Origin: Bacillus sp. USDA818B3_A
Lineage (GTDB): Bacteria > Bacillota > Bacilli > Bacillales > Cytobacillaceae
Assembly: GCF_009928415.1 (NCBI RefSeq)
Contig: NZ_JAABNN010000004.1
Coordinates: 257,742-321,741, forward strand
Reading direction: 5' to 3'
Length of the DNA stretch: 64,000 nt
Shown here piece by piece: positions 1-7,575 of this stretch. The notes below the pieces were generated by a model, which made no database searches, was not told the origin of the DNA, and saw only the letters and a program-made list of their open reading frames with translations. A program made the position numbers and the translations under genes. The stretch's first letter is position 1; each line of letters starts with the position of its first letter.

Positions 1-297
1 ATTTTCATAGACTGTTAGAGACGGAAGGAGTTTAAAGTCTTGGAAAACCACCCCTAAATTTCTCCTGAACAGCGGAACCTTTTTCATTTTTAATTTCGCA
101 AGGTTAACGCCATTCATCGTAATTGTCCCGGTTGATGGTATTTCTTCACGGTACATCATTTTAATAAAAGTAGATTTACCGGCACCACTCGGACCTACTA
201 CATACACAAATTCACCCTGATCGATTCGAACATCTATACCATTTATAGCAGTTACACCATTTGGGTACTTCTTATATACTTCCTTTAGTTCTAACAT
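1..297 (-). CDS. ftsE: Cell-division ABC transporter ATP-binding protein FtsE (partial, C-terminus outside window)
   Basis: Only the first 99 codons lie in the window; the gene runs off the left edge. The visible part reads as an ABC ATPase: the Walker A stretch GPSGAGKST is at about residues 36-44, and a Q-loop region (VVFQDFKLLPSLTVYEN) ends at the edge. The short VYKKYPNG start and the Q-loop wording are typical of FtsE, which pairs with the membrane protein FtsX to control peptidoglycan hydrolases. The ATG at 297 follows an AAAGGTGAT ribosome-binding site. The neighbours cccB and prfB are the same as in B. subtilis, which supports the call. A TATAAT-like -10 on the minus strand at 415-410 may belong to its promoter. 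Confidence 0.9.
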   Translation of the reverse strand, partial: MLELKEVYKKYPNGVTAINGIDVRIDQGEFVYVVGPSGAGKSTFIKMMYREEIPSTGTITMNGVNLAKLKMKKVPLFRRNLGVVFQDFKLLPSLTVYEN

Positions 298-531
298 TTA
301 ATATCACCTTTTTTCGAAGTTAGTTCGAATAAAATTCGACATTATTCTTCGTATTTTTCCATATTGGTCCATAATAACAAACAATTTGTGCATAATTTAG
401 CGCATTTTCATTATAACATCATAAACTGTTAAAAAAAGCGATAAAAATATTACAGTTTCTTTTCAATCTATATACAAAACTTGACAATTATCTCACAATT
501 CGTAATTTAAACCGTTATAATCCAAATAAAA

Positions 532-559
532 AACGCTCTGTCAATTGTAACAGAGCGTT
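532..559 (-). terminator. Rho-independent terminator after cccB
   Basis: A perfect 10-bp stem (532-541 with 550-559) and an 8-nt loop. On the minus strand a T-rich run follows immediately, so it ends cccB transcription and insulates ftsE. Confidence 0.85.
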
Positions 560-571
560 TTCTTATAGTCC

Positions 572-919
572 TTATTTTTTCGCTGCCAGCCATGAAGCCA
601 TCGTCTCAGCATCATCGCCAGTAACCAAACCTGCAGGCATTCCACCTGATTTACCGTTTTTAAGAATGTCTAGAATTTCATCTTTTGAATACTTCGATCC
701 AACTTTGGTTAAATTTGGACCCATTGCCCCTTTCATATCGCCGCCATGACAGCTGGAACATTTTTGGTCGTAAATTTTTTGAGCATCAGCTGTTTCTGTT
801 GTTTTCGTTGTCCCGCCGTTGTCCGTATTTTTTGACTCATCTTTGTCGCCACCTCCACAGGCAGCAAGACCCATTACAAGCGAAGTTCCAAGTAATAAGG
901 CTGATAGTTTTTTCTTCAT
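572..919 (-). CDS. cccB: Cytochrome c-551, membrane lipoprotein
   Basis: A 115-residue protein with a lipoprotein signal: a hydrophobic stretch ending in a LAAC lipobox, so Cys21 is the lipidated residue. A low-complexity Asn/Thr/Asp-rich linker follows, then one heme-attachment motif, CSSCH, at about residues 54-58. The likely axial methionine is in the MPAG motif near residue 94. This is the standard layout of Bacillus c551-type lipoprotein cytochromes, which carry electrons at the outer face of the membrane, for example to a terminal oxidase. Its place between ftsE and a YitT protein matches cccB of B. subtilis. The start ATG at 919 has a G-rich ribosome-binding site. Confidence 0.92.
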   Translation of the reverse strand: MKKKLSALLLGTSLVMGLAACGGGDKDESKNTDNGGTTKTTETADAQKIYDQKCSSCHGGDMKGAMGPNLTKVGSKYSKDEILDILKNGKSGGMPAGLVTGDDAETMASWLAAKK

Positions 920-974
920 TCCATGACCCCCTTTTTCGAGAAAATGTTTCCATCAATGTACTATTATACCAGCG

Positions 975-1841
975 TTACGCACGTTTGAAACCTTCACCGA
1001 GGACTTCGGCTGCATCCATAACAATGACAAAGGCTGATGGATCAAGGGTTTTCACCAAATTTTTCAATTTTGTGAACTCCGTTTGATCTACCACACACAT
1101 TAGCACTGGCCGCTCATGGTCTGTAAAGCCACCATATGCTGATAGTTTTGTCACTCCACGGTCGATTTTATTCAAAATCCCTTCCCGAACCTCATCTTGA
1201 TTGTTCGTGATGATCATGGCCATTTTCGAGCTGTTAAAACCCACTTGAATAAGGTCGATTGTTTTACTTGTCACAAAGAGGGCAATTAACGCATACAGTC
1301 CTTTTTCGATATCAAAGACAGCCGCAGCAGTGAGAACAATCACCCCATCGATGATGACAACGCATCTGCCAAGGGTAAAACCGGTATATTTATGGATGAT
1401 TTGCGCGGCTACATCGGTGCCGCCAGTGGAGCCATTTCCTCTAAAAACAATTCCAAGCCCCAGTCCTACGCCTATTCCTCCAAATAATGCGCCAAGAAGG
1501 GCATCATGTGTCCAAGGTTCAAGATGCTTCGTCAGAAACACGACAAATGGCAAAAAGATGGTTCCGGCAAAAGTTTTCACTCCGAATTGTTTTCCTAAAA
1601 AGACAACACCAGCAATAAATAACGGAATATTAAAGGCCCATTGAACATAGGCTGGTTCCCATCCAAAAACGCCCTTTAAAATCGTACTAATTCCGCTTAC
1701 TCCACCCGAGGCGACTTGGTTTGGGAGCAAAAACACATTAAAGGTTATGGCGATGATTGCCGCTCCTATTAACACGAGAATATATTCAAACGCCACTCTC
1801 AGTTTCGGATAGGTTTGTGTTAGGTTGTCAAATACGTTCAT
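975..1841 (-). CDS. YitT-family membrane protein (YvjA-like) with C-terminal DUF2179 domain
   Basis: A 288-residue protein with about five to six membrane segments in the first 190 residues, including small-residue-rich helices (GGIGVGLGLG, GNGSTGGTD). A soluble C-terminal DUF2179-type domain follows, from about residue 205 to the end. YitT proteins are widespread in Firmicutes and their substrate is not known. The start is placed at the ATG at 1841 because AGGAGA lies just upstream; an earlier ATG at 1892 has no such site and overlaps the promoter. The position next to cccB and prfB matches yvjA of B. subtilis. Confidence 0.85.
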   Translation of the reverse strand: MNVFDNLTQTYPKLRVAFEYILVLIGAAIIAITFNVFLLPNQVASGGVSGISTILKGVFGWEPAYVQWAFNIPLFIAGVVFLGKQFGVKTFAGTIFLPFVVFLTKHLEPWTHDALLGALFGGIGVGLGLGIVFRGNGSTGGTDVAAQIIHKYTGFTLGRCVVIIDGVIVLTAAAVFDIEKGLYALIALFVTSKTIDLIQVGFNSSKMAMIITNNQDEVREGILNKIDRGVTKLSAYGGFTDHERPVLMCVVDQTEFTKLKNLVKTLDPSAFVIVMDAAEVLGEGFKRA

Positions 1842-1882
1842 AAAACAGATTCTCCTCTTTTTTCTATCTAAATCTGAAAGTG

Positions 1883-1912
1883 AGTATAGCATTTCATAAA
1901 TATTGGTGTAAA
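1883..1912 (-). promoter_or_regulatory. Candidate sigma-A promoter for the YitT gene
   Basis: On the minus strand, TTTACA (1912-1907), an 18-nt spacer and TATACT (1888-1883), with an extended TG one base before the -10. The ATG lies about 40 nt downstream. Confidence 0.6.
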
Positions 1913-2067
1913 TGGCATTATGTTAACGTGATAAAGTGGTAATACCCTGAACATTCGCTGGTCTTAGCATTCGCCTTTCCTCATGATTTCATAAGAGAGC
2001 TTTTTGAAAAAGGCTGATCGACTGAAGTATGGATTAAATTATAATTGGGAGCAATGAAAAGTGCGGT

Positions 2068-2222
2068 CGTTGCCCAGATCCTTTATTTCATGCTTCCTCG
2101 GGCAATGAAGCGCCTTTTCATTGACCCAAATCCCTTATTTCATGCTTCCTGGGACAATGAAGCGCCCTTTCATTGACCCAAATCCTTTTTTTCATGCCTC
2201 ATCGGGTAATGAAGCGTCCGTT
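2068..2222. repeat. Three tandem copies of a ~52-bp repeat
   Basis: Copies start near 2068, 2119 and 2171. Each carries TTTCATGC, then an ...AATGAAGCG... segment, and ends with CATTGACCC, with only a few differences. Adjacent halves form imperfect hairpins (GGGCAATGAA with TTCATTGACCC). No coding frame runs through. It fills most of the gap between the YitT gene and prfB; the rest of that gap (1913-2067) shows nothing clear. Confidence 0.75.
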
Positions 2223-2232
2223 TTAGTAAAAA

Positions 2233-2261
2233 AGCCTTTGCTGAGTAAATCAGCAAAGGCT
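2233..2261 (-). terminator. Terminator after prfB
   Basis: A perfect 12-bp stem (2233-2244 with 2250-2261) and a 5-nt loop, followed on the minus strand by a T run. Confidence 0.9.
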
Positions 2262-2270
2262 CTTTCAATA

Positions 2271-3372
2271 TTATGAAATTCTAGAACGTAAATAGGCATT
2301 AATAAATGGATCCAAGTCCCCATCCATGACCGCTTGAACATTACCAGATTCCGTACTTGTACGATGGTCTTTCACCATAGAATATGGGTGGAACACATAG
2401 GAACGGATTTGGCTTCCCCAGCCGATTTCCTTCTGTTCACCGCGGATTTCCAATAGTTCTTGCTCCTGGCGCTCAATTTCCCGTTGATACAGCTTCGCTT
2501 TTAACATTTTCATTGCTGACTCGCGGTTTTTAATCTGTGAACGTTCCGATTGGCAGGTAACGACAACCCCCGTTGGCAGGTGGGTAATCCGGACTGCCGA
2601 ATCTGTTGTATTGATATGCTGTCCACCTGCACCCGTTGCACGATAAGTATCAATTTTTAAATCCTCTGTACGAACTTCCACCTGAATTTCTTCATTAAAT
2701 TCAGGCATGACCTCACAGGAAACAAACGAGGTGTGCCGGCGGCCAGATGAATCGAATGGCGAAATCCGAACAAGCCGGTGTACTCCTTTTTCTGCTTTCA
2801 AATAGCCATAGGCATTATGCCCTTTAATCGACAAGGTGACACTCTTGATTCCGGCTTCATCACCAGGAAGATAGTCAAGCGTTTCAACCTTAAAGCCCTT
2901 TTTCTCTGCCCAGCGGGTATACATCCGAAGCAGCATCGATCCCCAGTCCTGAGATTCCGTTCCACCAGCACCTGGATGCAGCTCTAGGATCGCATTATTT
3001 TTATCATATTCCTCACTCAACAGAAGCTGAAGTTCAAACTGGCCTAGGCGGCTTGTCAATTGCTCCAGTTCTTCTTCGAGTTCAGCCTTTAATTCTTGGT
3101 CATCCTCTTCTTTGACAAGTTCATAGGTGATTTCGAGATTTTCATAAGACTCGTTTAAGCCCATGAACTCATTCACCTGATCTTTTAACGCATTTGCTTC
3201 ACTAATAACGGCCTGGGCCTTCTCCTGATCATTCCAGAAATCAGGCTGCAGCATCTCATCATCTAGCTCAGCAATTCTCGCCTCTTTATTTTCTAGGTCA
3301 AAGAGACCCCCTAAAGTCCGCTAATTTCTTAGCTGTTTTTTCAAGTTCATTCCGAATTTCTGCTAATTCCAT
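2271..3372 (-). CDS. prfB: Peptide chain release factor 2 (RF2), made through a programmed +1 frameshift
   Basis: RF2 ends translation at UGA and UAA codons. The gene starts at the ATG at 3372, behind AGAGGTGA. It encodes 24 codons up to an in-frame TGA (3300-3298) and continues in the +1 frame from GAC at 3299, giving 366 residues, the usual RF2 length. The GGQ motif for peptidyl-tRNA hydrolysis is in [14 protein letters not shown]. The stop-codon-recognition region lies upstream around [15 protein letters not shown]. An automatic caller would start it too late, near 3254. In B. subtilis prfB follows secA in one operon; here secA is over 11 kb away on the opposite strand, and prfB has a promoter of its own. 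Confidence 0.96.
3297..3312 (-). promoter_or_regulatory. prfB programmed +1 frameshift signal
   Basis: The minus strand reads AGGGGG TCT CTT TGA C. This is an internal Shine-Dalgarno-like AGGGGG three bases before the slippery CTT, followed by a TGA in a poor context. It is the classic autoregulatory site: when RF2 is scarce, ribosomes slip +1 and make more RF2. Confidence 0.95.
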
Positions 3373-3429
3373 GTTCTTCACCTCTATAAAAATAATCATT
3401 ACCTTTGTAAAATTAGTCAATCCCTATCC

Positions 3430-3459
3430 ATTATAGCGTGAGAACCCTGTTAAATTCAA
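3430..3459 (-). promoter_or_regulatory. Candidate sigma-A promoter for prfB
   Basis: On the minus strand, TTGAAT (3459-3454), an 18-nt spacer and TATAAT (3435-3430), about 60 nt before the prfB ATG. It would give prfB independent transcription now that it is separated from secA. Confidence 0.65.
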
Positions 3460-3654
3460 AATTAGGCCGCACTTTTTAAAAATCACTCCTCTGTTTAGAC
3501 AAAAATAAAACGTAAAAATCCACTAAATATCCTTAGTATTTATATATTTCATTGTGTCTAAGATGGTACTATTAAATAGGAACAAATTGGATTTTACGGA
3601 TAACTTATATATAAAAAATGTTTAGGCTATATTACCGAAAGGAGAATGGAGAAG

Positions 3655-5577
3655 ATGAACCGTAATGAACTTTGTCCTTGCGGGAGTGGAAAAAAGTATA
3701 AAAAGTGCTGCGGAGCACATGATGCCATTTCCATCACCGAGGTGCTCGTAAATGAAATAGAATATCTTCAAAAACAATTCCTCCATTTTGCTTATTATCA
3801 CTTCGGCCATGAAATCGCAGAAGATTTTGAAATCCTTGAGGAGAGTATGGATTTTGAAAATGAACAGGAGCGGGAATTCTTTGAAGCGATTCACTCCATT
3901 TGGTTTGCTCTGTTTGCAGAGTTGGATGATGGTGATACCGTTATTAAAAAATTCATCTCAGCTGAAGCCGGAAAAATAAAACGCCCTAAATTAAAGCATA
4001 TTTTGCAATCATGGACTTCTGCAAGGACGATTGCCGGGAAGATCGTATCTTTTAATGATCACACACTGACTGTTGAAGATGGCTTCACCTCAGAACAATT
4101 AGAGGCATTGATCTTTAATGATTCCTATCAGGTAAAAGAGGGGTCGTTCTTTATTGGGATCCTGCTGCCATTTGAACAAAAGAATGTATTCTTCCCATCA
4201 CTTTTGGAATTACCTGGCCTCAACGCGGATCTTGCCTTTTCCTATATTGAAGATAACAGCTTCGATTATGATTACGACACACCACAAGAATATCTGACTG
4301 ACTACTTCATGGAGGTAATCAGTGAGCTTCCAATGGTGGGAGGACTCTTGGAAGTCGATGAAATGGACTGGCCTGCTCCTATCTACAGGGAAATAGCCCT
4401 TCTCTTTAAGGAGAAGATGGAACTATTTCTACCGTCTCCGGTGATAGATACTGGTGTGGTTCTCTGGAATCATTTTTGTCAGAAAAAACAAAAACGAATT
4501 CAAAATCCCAATATTTATGTAGCCGCCCTTCATTATTTAGTCACAACGATTGCACCCATCGATAGGCGACTAACGAAAAAGGAACTTGCGAACCTGTATG
4601 GTGTTTCTGCAGGAAGCCTTTCCTCGGTCGTCACGGAACTTGAACATGAATTGGCTGAAGAAATAGCCCAGTTAAACAGGCTTGTTGACAGCAGTGATGA
4701 ACAAGAGCCTGCCATCCAATTGGCCTCTGTGATTGATTTTCCTAAGCATAAAGATTCTCAAGCTTCTGAGCCTGCTCCGGGACAATCAACGATCATGACC
4801 CTTCAAGGTACTGCAGAAAAGCATGGGAAGAAAACGACAGGACGAAAGGTTTCCAAGCGCAATGAAGAAAGGGCCCGCAGCTTGATTTATGATGCGATGC
4901 AAACCGATGGAAAACAGCGATATAAGCTGGCTGAAGAAGCATTAAAACTGAATCCAAATTGTGTGGATGCCTATGTGATTCTTGCGGAAAAAACAAAGAG
5001 CTTAGAGGAAGCGATTTTGCTGTTTGAAAAAGGAATCAAGGCCGGGGAAACAGAACTTGGCAAAGCCTTTTTCAAAGAAAACACGGGCTATTTCTGGGGA
5101 TTGCTTGAAACAAGACCCTTAATGCGGGCAAAGCTTCATTATGCTGAAGCACTTTCCCTTTTAGGAAATGTAGATCAGGCGGTCCGGCAATATGAAGAGC
5201 TGCTGGATTTAAACCCTATGGATAACCAGGGTGTCCGGTTCTCGTTGTTTGTGGCTTATATGGACTTGGGAGAGTTTAACAAAGCTCATGCGCTCTTAGA
5301 ACAATATGATGATGAAACGGCGCAGCATTTATACAACAAGCTGCTGCTGGAATTATATGAAAGTGGCTTTACCGCACGAGCCGAAATGCTCTTGAAGGGG
5401 GCAAAGAAGGAAAATAAACATGTGATTGGGTACTTAACCGGTAAAAAAAGATTGCCTGCCTATCCTCCTGAATACTATGGTTTCGGGGATGAAAATGAAG
5501 CGATTGTTTATGCAGATATGCATTTGCGGTTGTGGAAGAAGATTGATGGATTGGAGATGTGGTTGAAGGGGAAATGA
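3655..5577 (+). CDS. SEC-C motif and tetratricopeptide-repeat protein
   Basis: A 640-residue soluble protein. It opens directly with a SEC-C zinc-binding motif ([15 protein letters not shown], about residues 5-19), the module also found at the C-terminus of SecA. A long helical middle region follows (about 30-370), then a basic linker near residue 390. TPR-like repeats run from about 405 to 560 (LAEEALKLNPNCVDAYVILAE; AVRQYEELLDLNPMDNQG). The tail PEYYGFGDENEAIVYA is typical of ST7-like TPR proteins. The ATG at 3655 is preferred because the earlier ATG at 3646 sits almost on the ribosome-binding site. The function is unknown; SEC-C modules bind zinc and often contact SecB or ribosomes, so a chaperone or translation role is only a guess. 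Confidence 0.8.
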   Translation: MNRNELCPCGSGKKYKKCCGAHDAISITEVLVNEIEYLQKQFLHFAYYHFGHEIAEDFEILEESMDFENEQEREFFEAIHSIWFALFAELDDGDTVIKKFISAEAGKIKRPKLKHILQSWTSARTIAGKIVSFNDHTLTVEDGFTSEQLEALIFNDSYQVKEGSFFIGILLPFEQKNVFFPSLLELPGLNADLAFSYIEDNSFDYDYDTPQEYLTDYFMEVISELPMVGGLLEVDEMDWPAPIYREIALLFKEKMELFLPSPVIDTGVVLWNHFCQKKQKRIQNPNIYVAALHYLVTTIAPIDRRLTKKELANLYGVSAGSLSSVVTELEHELAEEIAQLNRLVDSSDEQEPAIQLASVIDFPKHKDSQASEPAPGQSTIMTLQGTAEKHGKKTTGRKVSKRNEERARSLIYDAMQTDGKQRYKLAEEALKLNPNCVDAYVILAEKTKSLEEAILLFEKGIKAGETELGKAFFKENTGYFWGLLETRPLMRAKLHYAEALSLLGNVDQAVRQYEELLDLNPMDNQGVRFSLFVAYMDLGEFNKAHALLEQYDDETAQHLYNKLLLELYESGFTARAEMLLKGAKKENKHVIGYLTGKKRLPAYPPEYYGFGDENEAIVYADMHLRLWKKIDGLEMWLKGK

Positions 5578-5605
5578 AAAACGAGAGGGTTCTCCCTCTC
5601 GTTTT
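5578..5605. terminator. Bidirectional terminator between convergent genes
   Basis: A 12-bp stem (5578-5589 with 5594-5605) and a 4-nt loop, A-rich on one side and T-rich on the other. It can end both the SEC-C/TPR gene and the octaheme cytochrome gene. Confidence 0.9.
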
Positions 5606-7345
5606 TTATGGAGCCACAACATCAGTCGTTTCGGTCGTTGGGGTAACTTGTTCGTCTGGTGGTGAACTAGCATCATCATCTGGTAATGGTTCAGATGCAG
5701 GCGTGGCTGAATCATTGCTAGTATCAGAAGTCGATGAACTAGTATCAGTCTGTGTTGTACTATTTGTTTCCGCAGCTGGATTGGTCGTAGTTGAAGATTC
5801 CTTCGCGGCACTTGTTTCTGTTGTTTCATTGGTTGTTGTAGTTGTTACAGGATCAGGTAAAGGGACATACTTTGGCCCATGAGCCGCACTCAATATTCGG
5901 TCACTATTTAAGGATCCAGTACCATGACACAAAGAGCAGGCTTCAGTTTGACTAGAATGATATTCTGGGCTTGGAAGCTTAGCTGTGACACCATAAATAG
6001 ATGTAGATCCATTATGACATTTCATACAAAATTGTTTTTCGGTATTAACATCCCAATCTTTTATACCACCTGTAAATGTAAAACCATCGGTTGGATTGTC
6101 GTGACCAAATGTACTTCTCAATAAATATGAGTTATTGGATCCATGTGTTTCATGACATTCCGCACATGGCATGAACCCTTGCAATTTACTGCCATCTTGG
6201 GCTGTAATAGAATGCTGTGTGGAAACACCATCTGTATAGTATTTCTTGATATCCGTATGACAAGAGAGGCATAAAGAATAATTATCCATACTGCCGTCAG
6301 CTGTTAGAGCCTTTTTATATTTAAGGAACTCATAGTAACCATTTTTAAAAGTTGTCGTGTCAAAGATACTTTTATTTGTGTTAGAAGCCGAATCCAATAC
6401 TGTGTTTTCTTCATGGCAATTTATACAAGAGTTTTCTATGCTATCTACTTTTAAACTGGTTAGTCCTCTTTGGTTGAGATCTGCCGCTTTATGATTATAA
6501 ACATAATGGTCCTTTAATAGATTGGGGTTGTCTTTACTCCAATCTAAGTGTGGGTTGTGACAGGTAGTGCAGGATTGCTGCTGCAATTTGTCTATACCAG
6601 CAGTATGATGGTTTTTACTTTCTTGATTTTCAATGGCTGGTGCATTGAGAGTTCCATCGTGACATGCCATGCAATAGTTCTCTGTGGCATCGTCACTTGG
6701 TTTTACTTCTAGTGTATCGGTTGACCCTTTATGGGTACTGTGACAAGTCGAACACATATTAGTGTTTAATGTGTAATGACCATGCGGATTGGAACTTGTA
6801 TGATGAGATTGATCGTCAAAGTCCTCCCAGTCAACATTTGTCTTAGTAGTAAATTTAAATGATATATTATTAATTTTATTAATTGCAGGATCACCTATGT
6901 AACTTGGTTGAATACTTGCTATAAAAGATTTATTTAGCTCAAAGTCATTTTCCGGCTCAAAGGTAATACTATAAGCCAGCATGCCTGGAATGTTAAGATC
7001 CTTTAATGTCGAAGTACCAGTGATTTCCGCATCACCCTGTATTACCTTAATAGCTTTTTGCTCGTTTATCTGTGCTATAGGTTTTTGGTCTACAATAGTA
7101 AATTTTATCTTAGCATCTTTGGGGATATTGGTTAAATCATCTCCAAGTAATTCTGTATTATCTGGTAATACTATTCCTGTTCCAGATATATCAGATGCAG
7201 AGACCAAGTTATTTGGAATTGCAAGCGCTAAGCCTATTAAAAAGAGGAATAAGATTAATAAACTAGTGGTATATACTATTTTATATCTTGTTAGAAGATT
7301 CATTCGATTCATCTCTTTTTCTGTTAATTTATTTATGCCGGACAT
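5606..7345 (-). CDS. Octaheme c-type cytochrome with N-terminal membrane anchor, Ig-like domain and Thr/Ser/Pro tail
   Basis: A 579-residue exported protein. One hydrophobic segment (about residues 27-43) is an anchor or signal. A beta-rich domain at about 50-170 resembles bacterial Ig-like (Big_5/SbsA) domains. Eight CXXCH heme motifs lie near residues 198, 225, 259, 308, 359, 393, 438 and 469. Several are of the paired type, with a second His three residues on (CAECHETHG). From about 498 to the end the chain is a Thr/Ser/Ala/Pro/Asp-rich tail that could span the wall; no LPXTG is seen. It is separated from the upstream hexaheme gene by a terminator and an extended -10 promoter, so it is probably its own unit. 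The role is inferred as extracellular electron transfer. The start could also be the ATG at 7312 or 7303. Confidence 0.85.
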   Translation of the reverse strand: MSGINKLTEKEMNRMNLLTRYKIVYTTSLLILFLFLIGLALAIPNNLVSASDISGTGIVLPDNTELLGDDLTNIPKDAKIKFTIVDQKPIAQINEQKAIKVIQGDAEITGTSTLKDLNIPGMLAYSITFEPENDFELNKSFIASIQPSYIGDPAINKINNISFKFTTKTNVDWEDFDDQSHHTSSNPHGHYTLNTNMCSTCHSTHKGSTDTLEVKPSDDATENYCMACHDGTLNAPAIENQESKNHHTAGIDKLQQQSCTTCHNPHLDWSKDNPNLLKDHYVYNHKAADLNQRGLTSLKVDSIENSCINCHEENTVLDSASNTNKSIFDTTTFKNGYYEFLKYKKALTADGSMDNYSLCLSCHTDIKKYYTDGVSTQHSITAQDGSKLQGFMPCAECHETHGSNNSYLLRSTFGHDNPTDGFTFTGGIKDWDVNTEKQFCMKCHNGSTSIYGVTAKLPSPEYHSSQTEACSLCHGTGSLNSDRILSAAHGPKYVPLPDPVTTTTTNETTETSAAKESSTTTNPAAETNSTTQTDTSSSTSDTSNDSATPASEPLPDDDASSPPDEQVTPTTETTDVVAP

Positions 7346-7378
7346 GTTTCTTCCATTATTAATAAGAATTACAAGTCA

Positions 7379-7387
7379 ATTATAGCA
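7379..7387 (-). promoter_or_regulatory. Extended -10 promoter for the octaheme gene
   Basis: The minus strand reads TGC TATAAT at 7387-7379, about 35 nt before the ATG at 7345. No good -35 box is visible, as is usual for extended -10 promoters. Confidence 0.5.
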
Positions 7388-7480
7388 ATGAAAAGGCGTG
7401 TATTTGGGGCTTAAATAGAGCAATTTTTTGACAGTTTTCCAAAATGAGAGGATAATAGAAGGAATATGGAAAAATCCATA

Positions 7481-7518
7481 AAAACAAGGTAACAATATTA
7501 CTATTGCTACCTTGTTTT
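7481..7518 (-). terminator. Terminator of the main cytochrome operon
   Basis: A 17-bp stem with one wobble (7481-7497 with 7502-7518) and a TTAC loop, followed on the minus strand by a T-rich run. Confidence 0.9.
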
Positions 7519-7541
7519 AGGAGTTTAATACTTTTCATTTA

Positions 7542-7571
7542 GTCATCAAATATTGGCAGATATTTGATGAC
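7542..7571. terminator. Second hairpin right after the hexaheme stop codon
   Basis: A perfect 12-bp inverted repeat (7542-7553 with 7560-7571), 4 nt past the stop codon. The T run is on the plus-strand side only. For the minus-strand transcript it is more likely a 3' mRNA-stabilising hairpin than a terminator. Confidence 0.65.
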
Positions 7572-7575
7572 TTTT

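Noticed and set aside
3254..3372. prfB start near 3254 and an in-frame stop at 3300 read as a broken gene
   Set aside because: The AGGGGG-TCT-CTT-TGA-C context is the standard programmed frameshift, so the gene is intact.
3622..3894. 90-codon minus-strand frame
   Set aside because: Antisense to the start of the SEC-C/TPR gene, with no ribosome-binding site.
5559..5882. 107-codon plus-strand frame opposite the octaheme tail
   Set aside because: A Val/Ser-rich shadow of the Thr/Ser/Asp-rich tail on the other strand.
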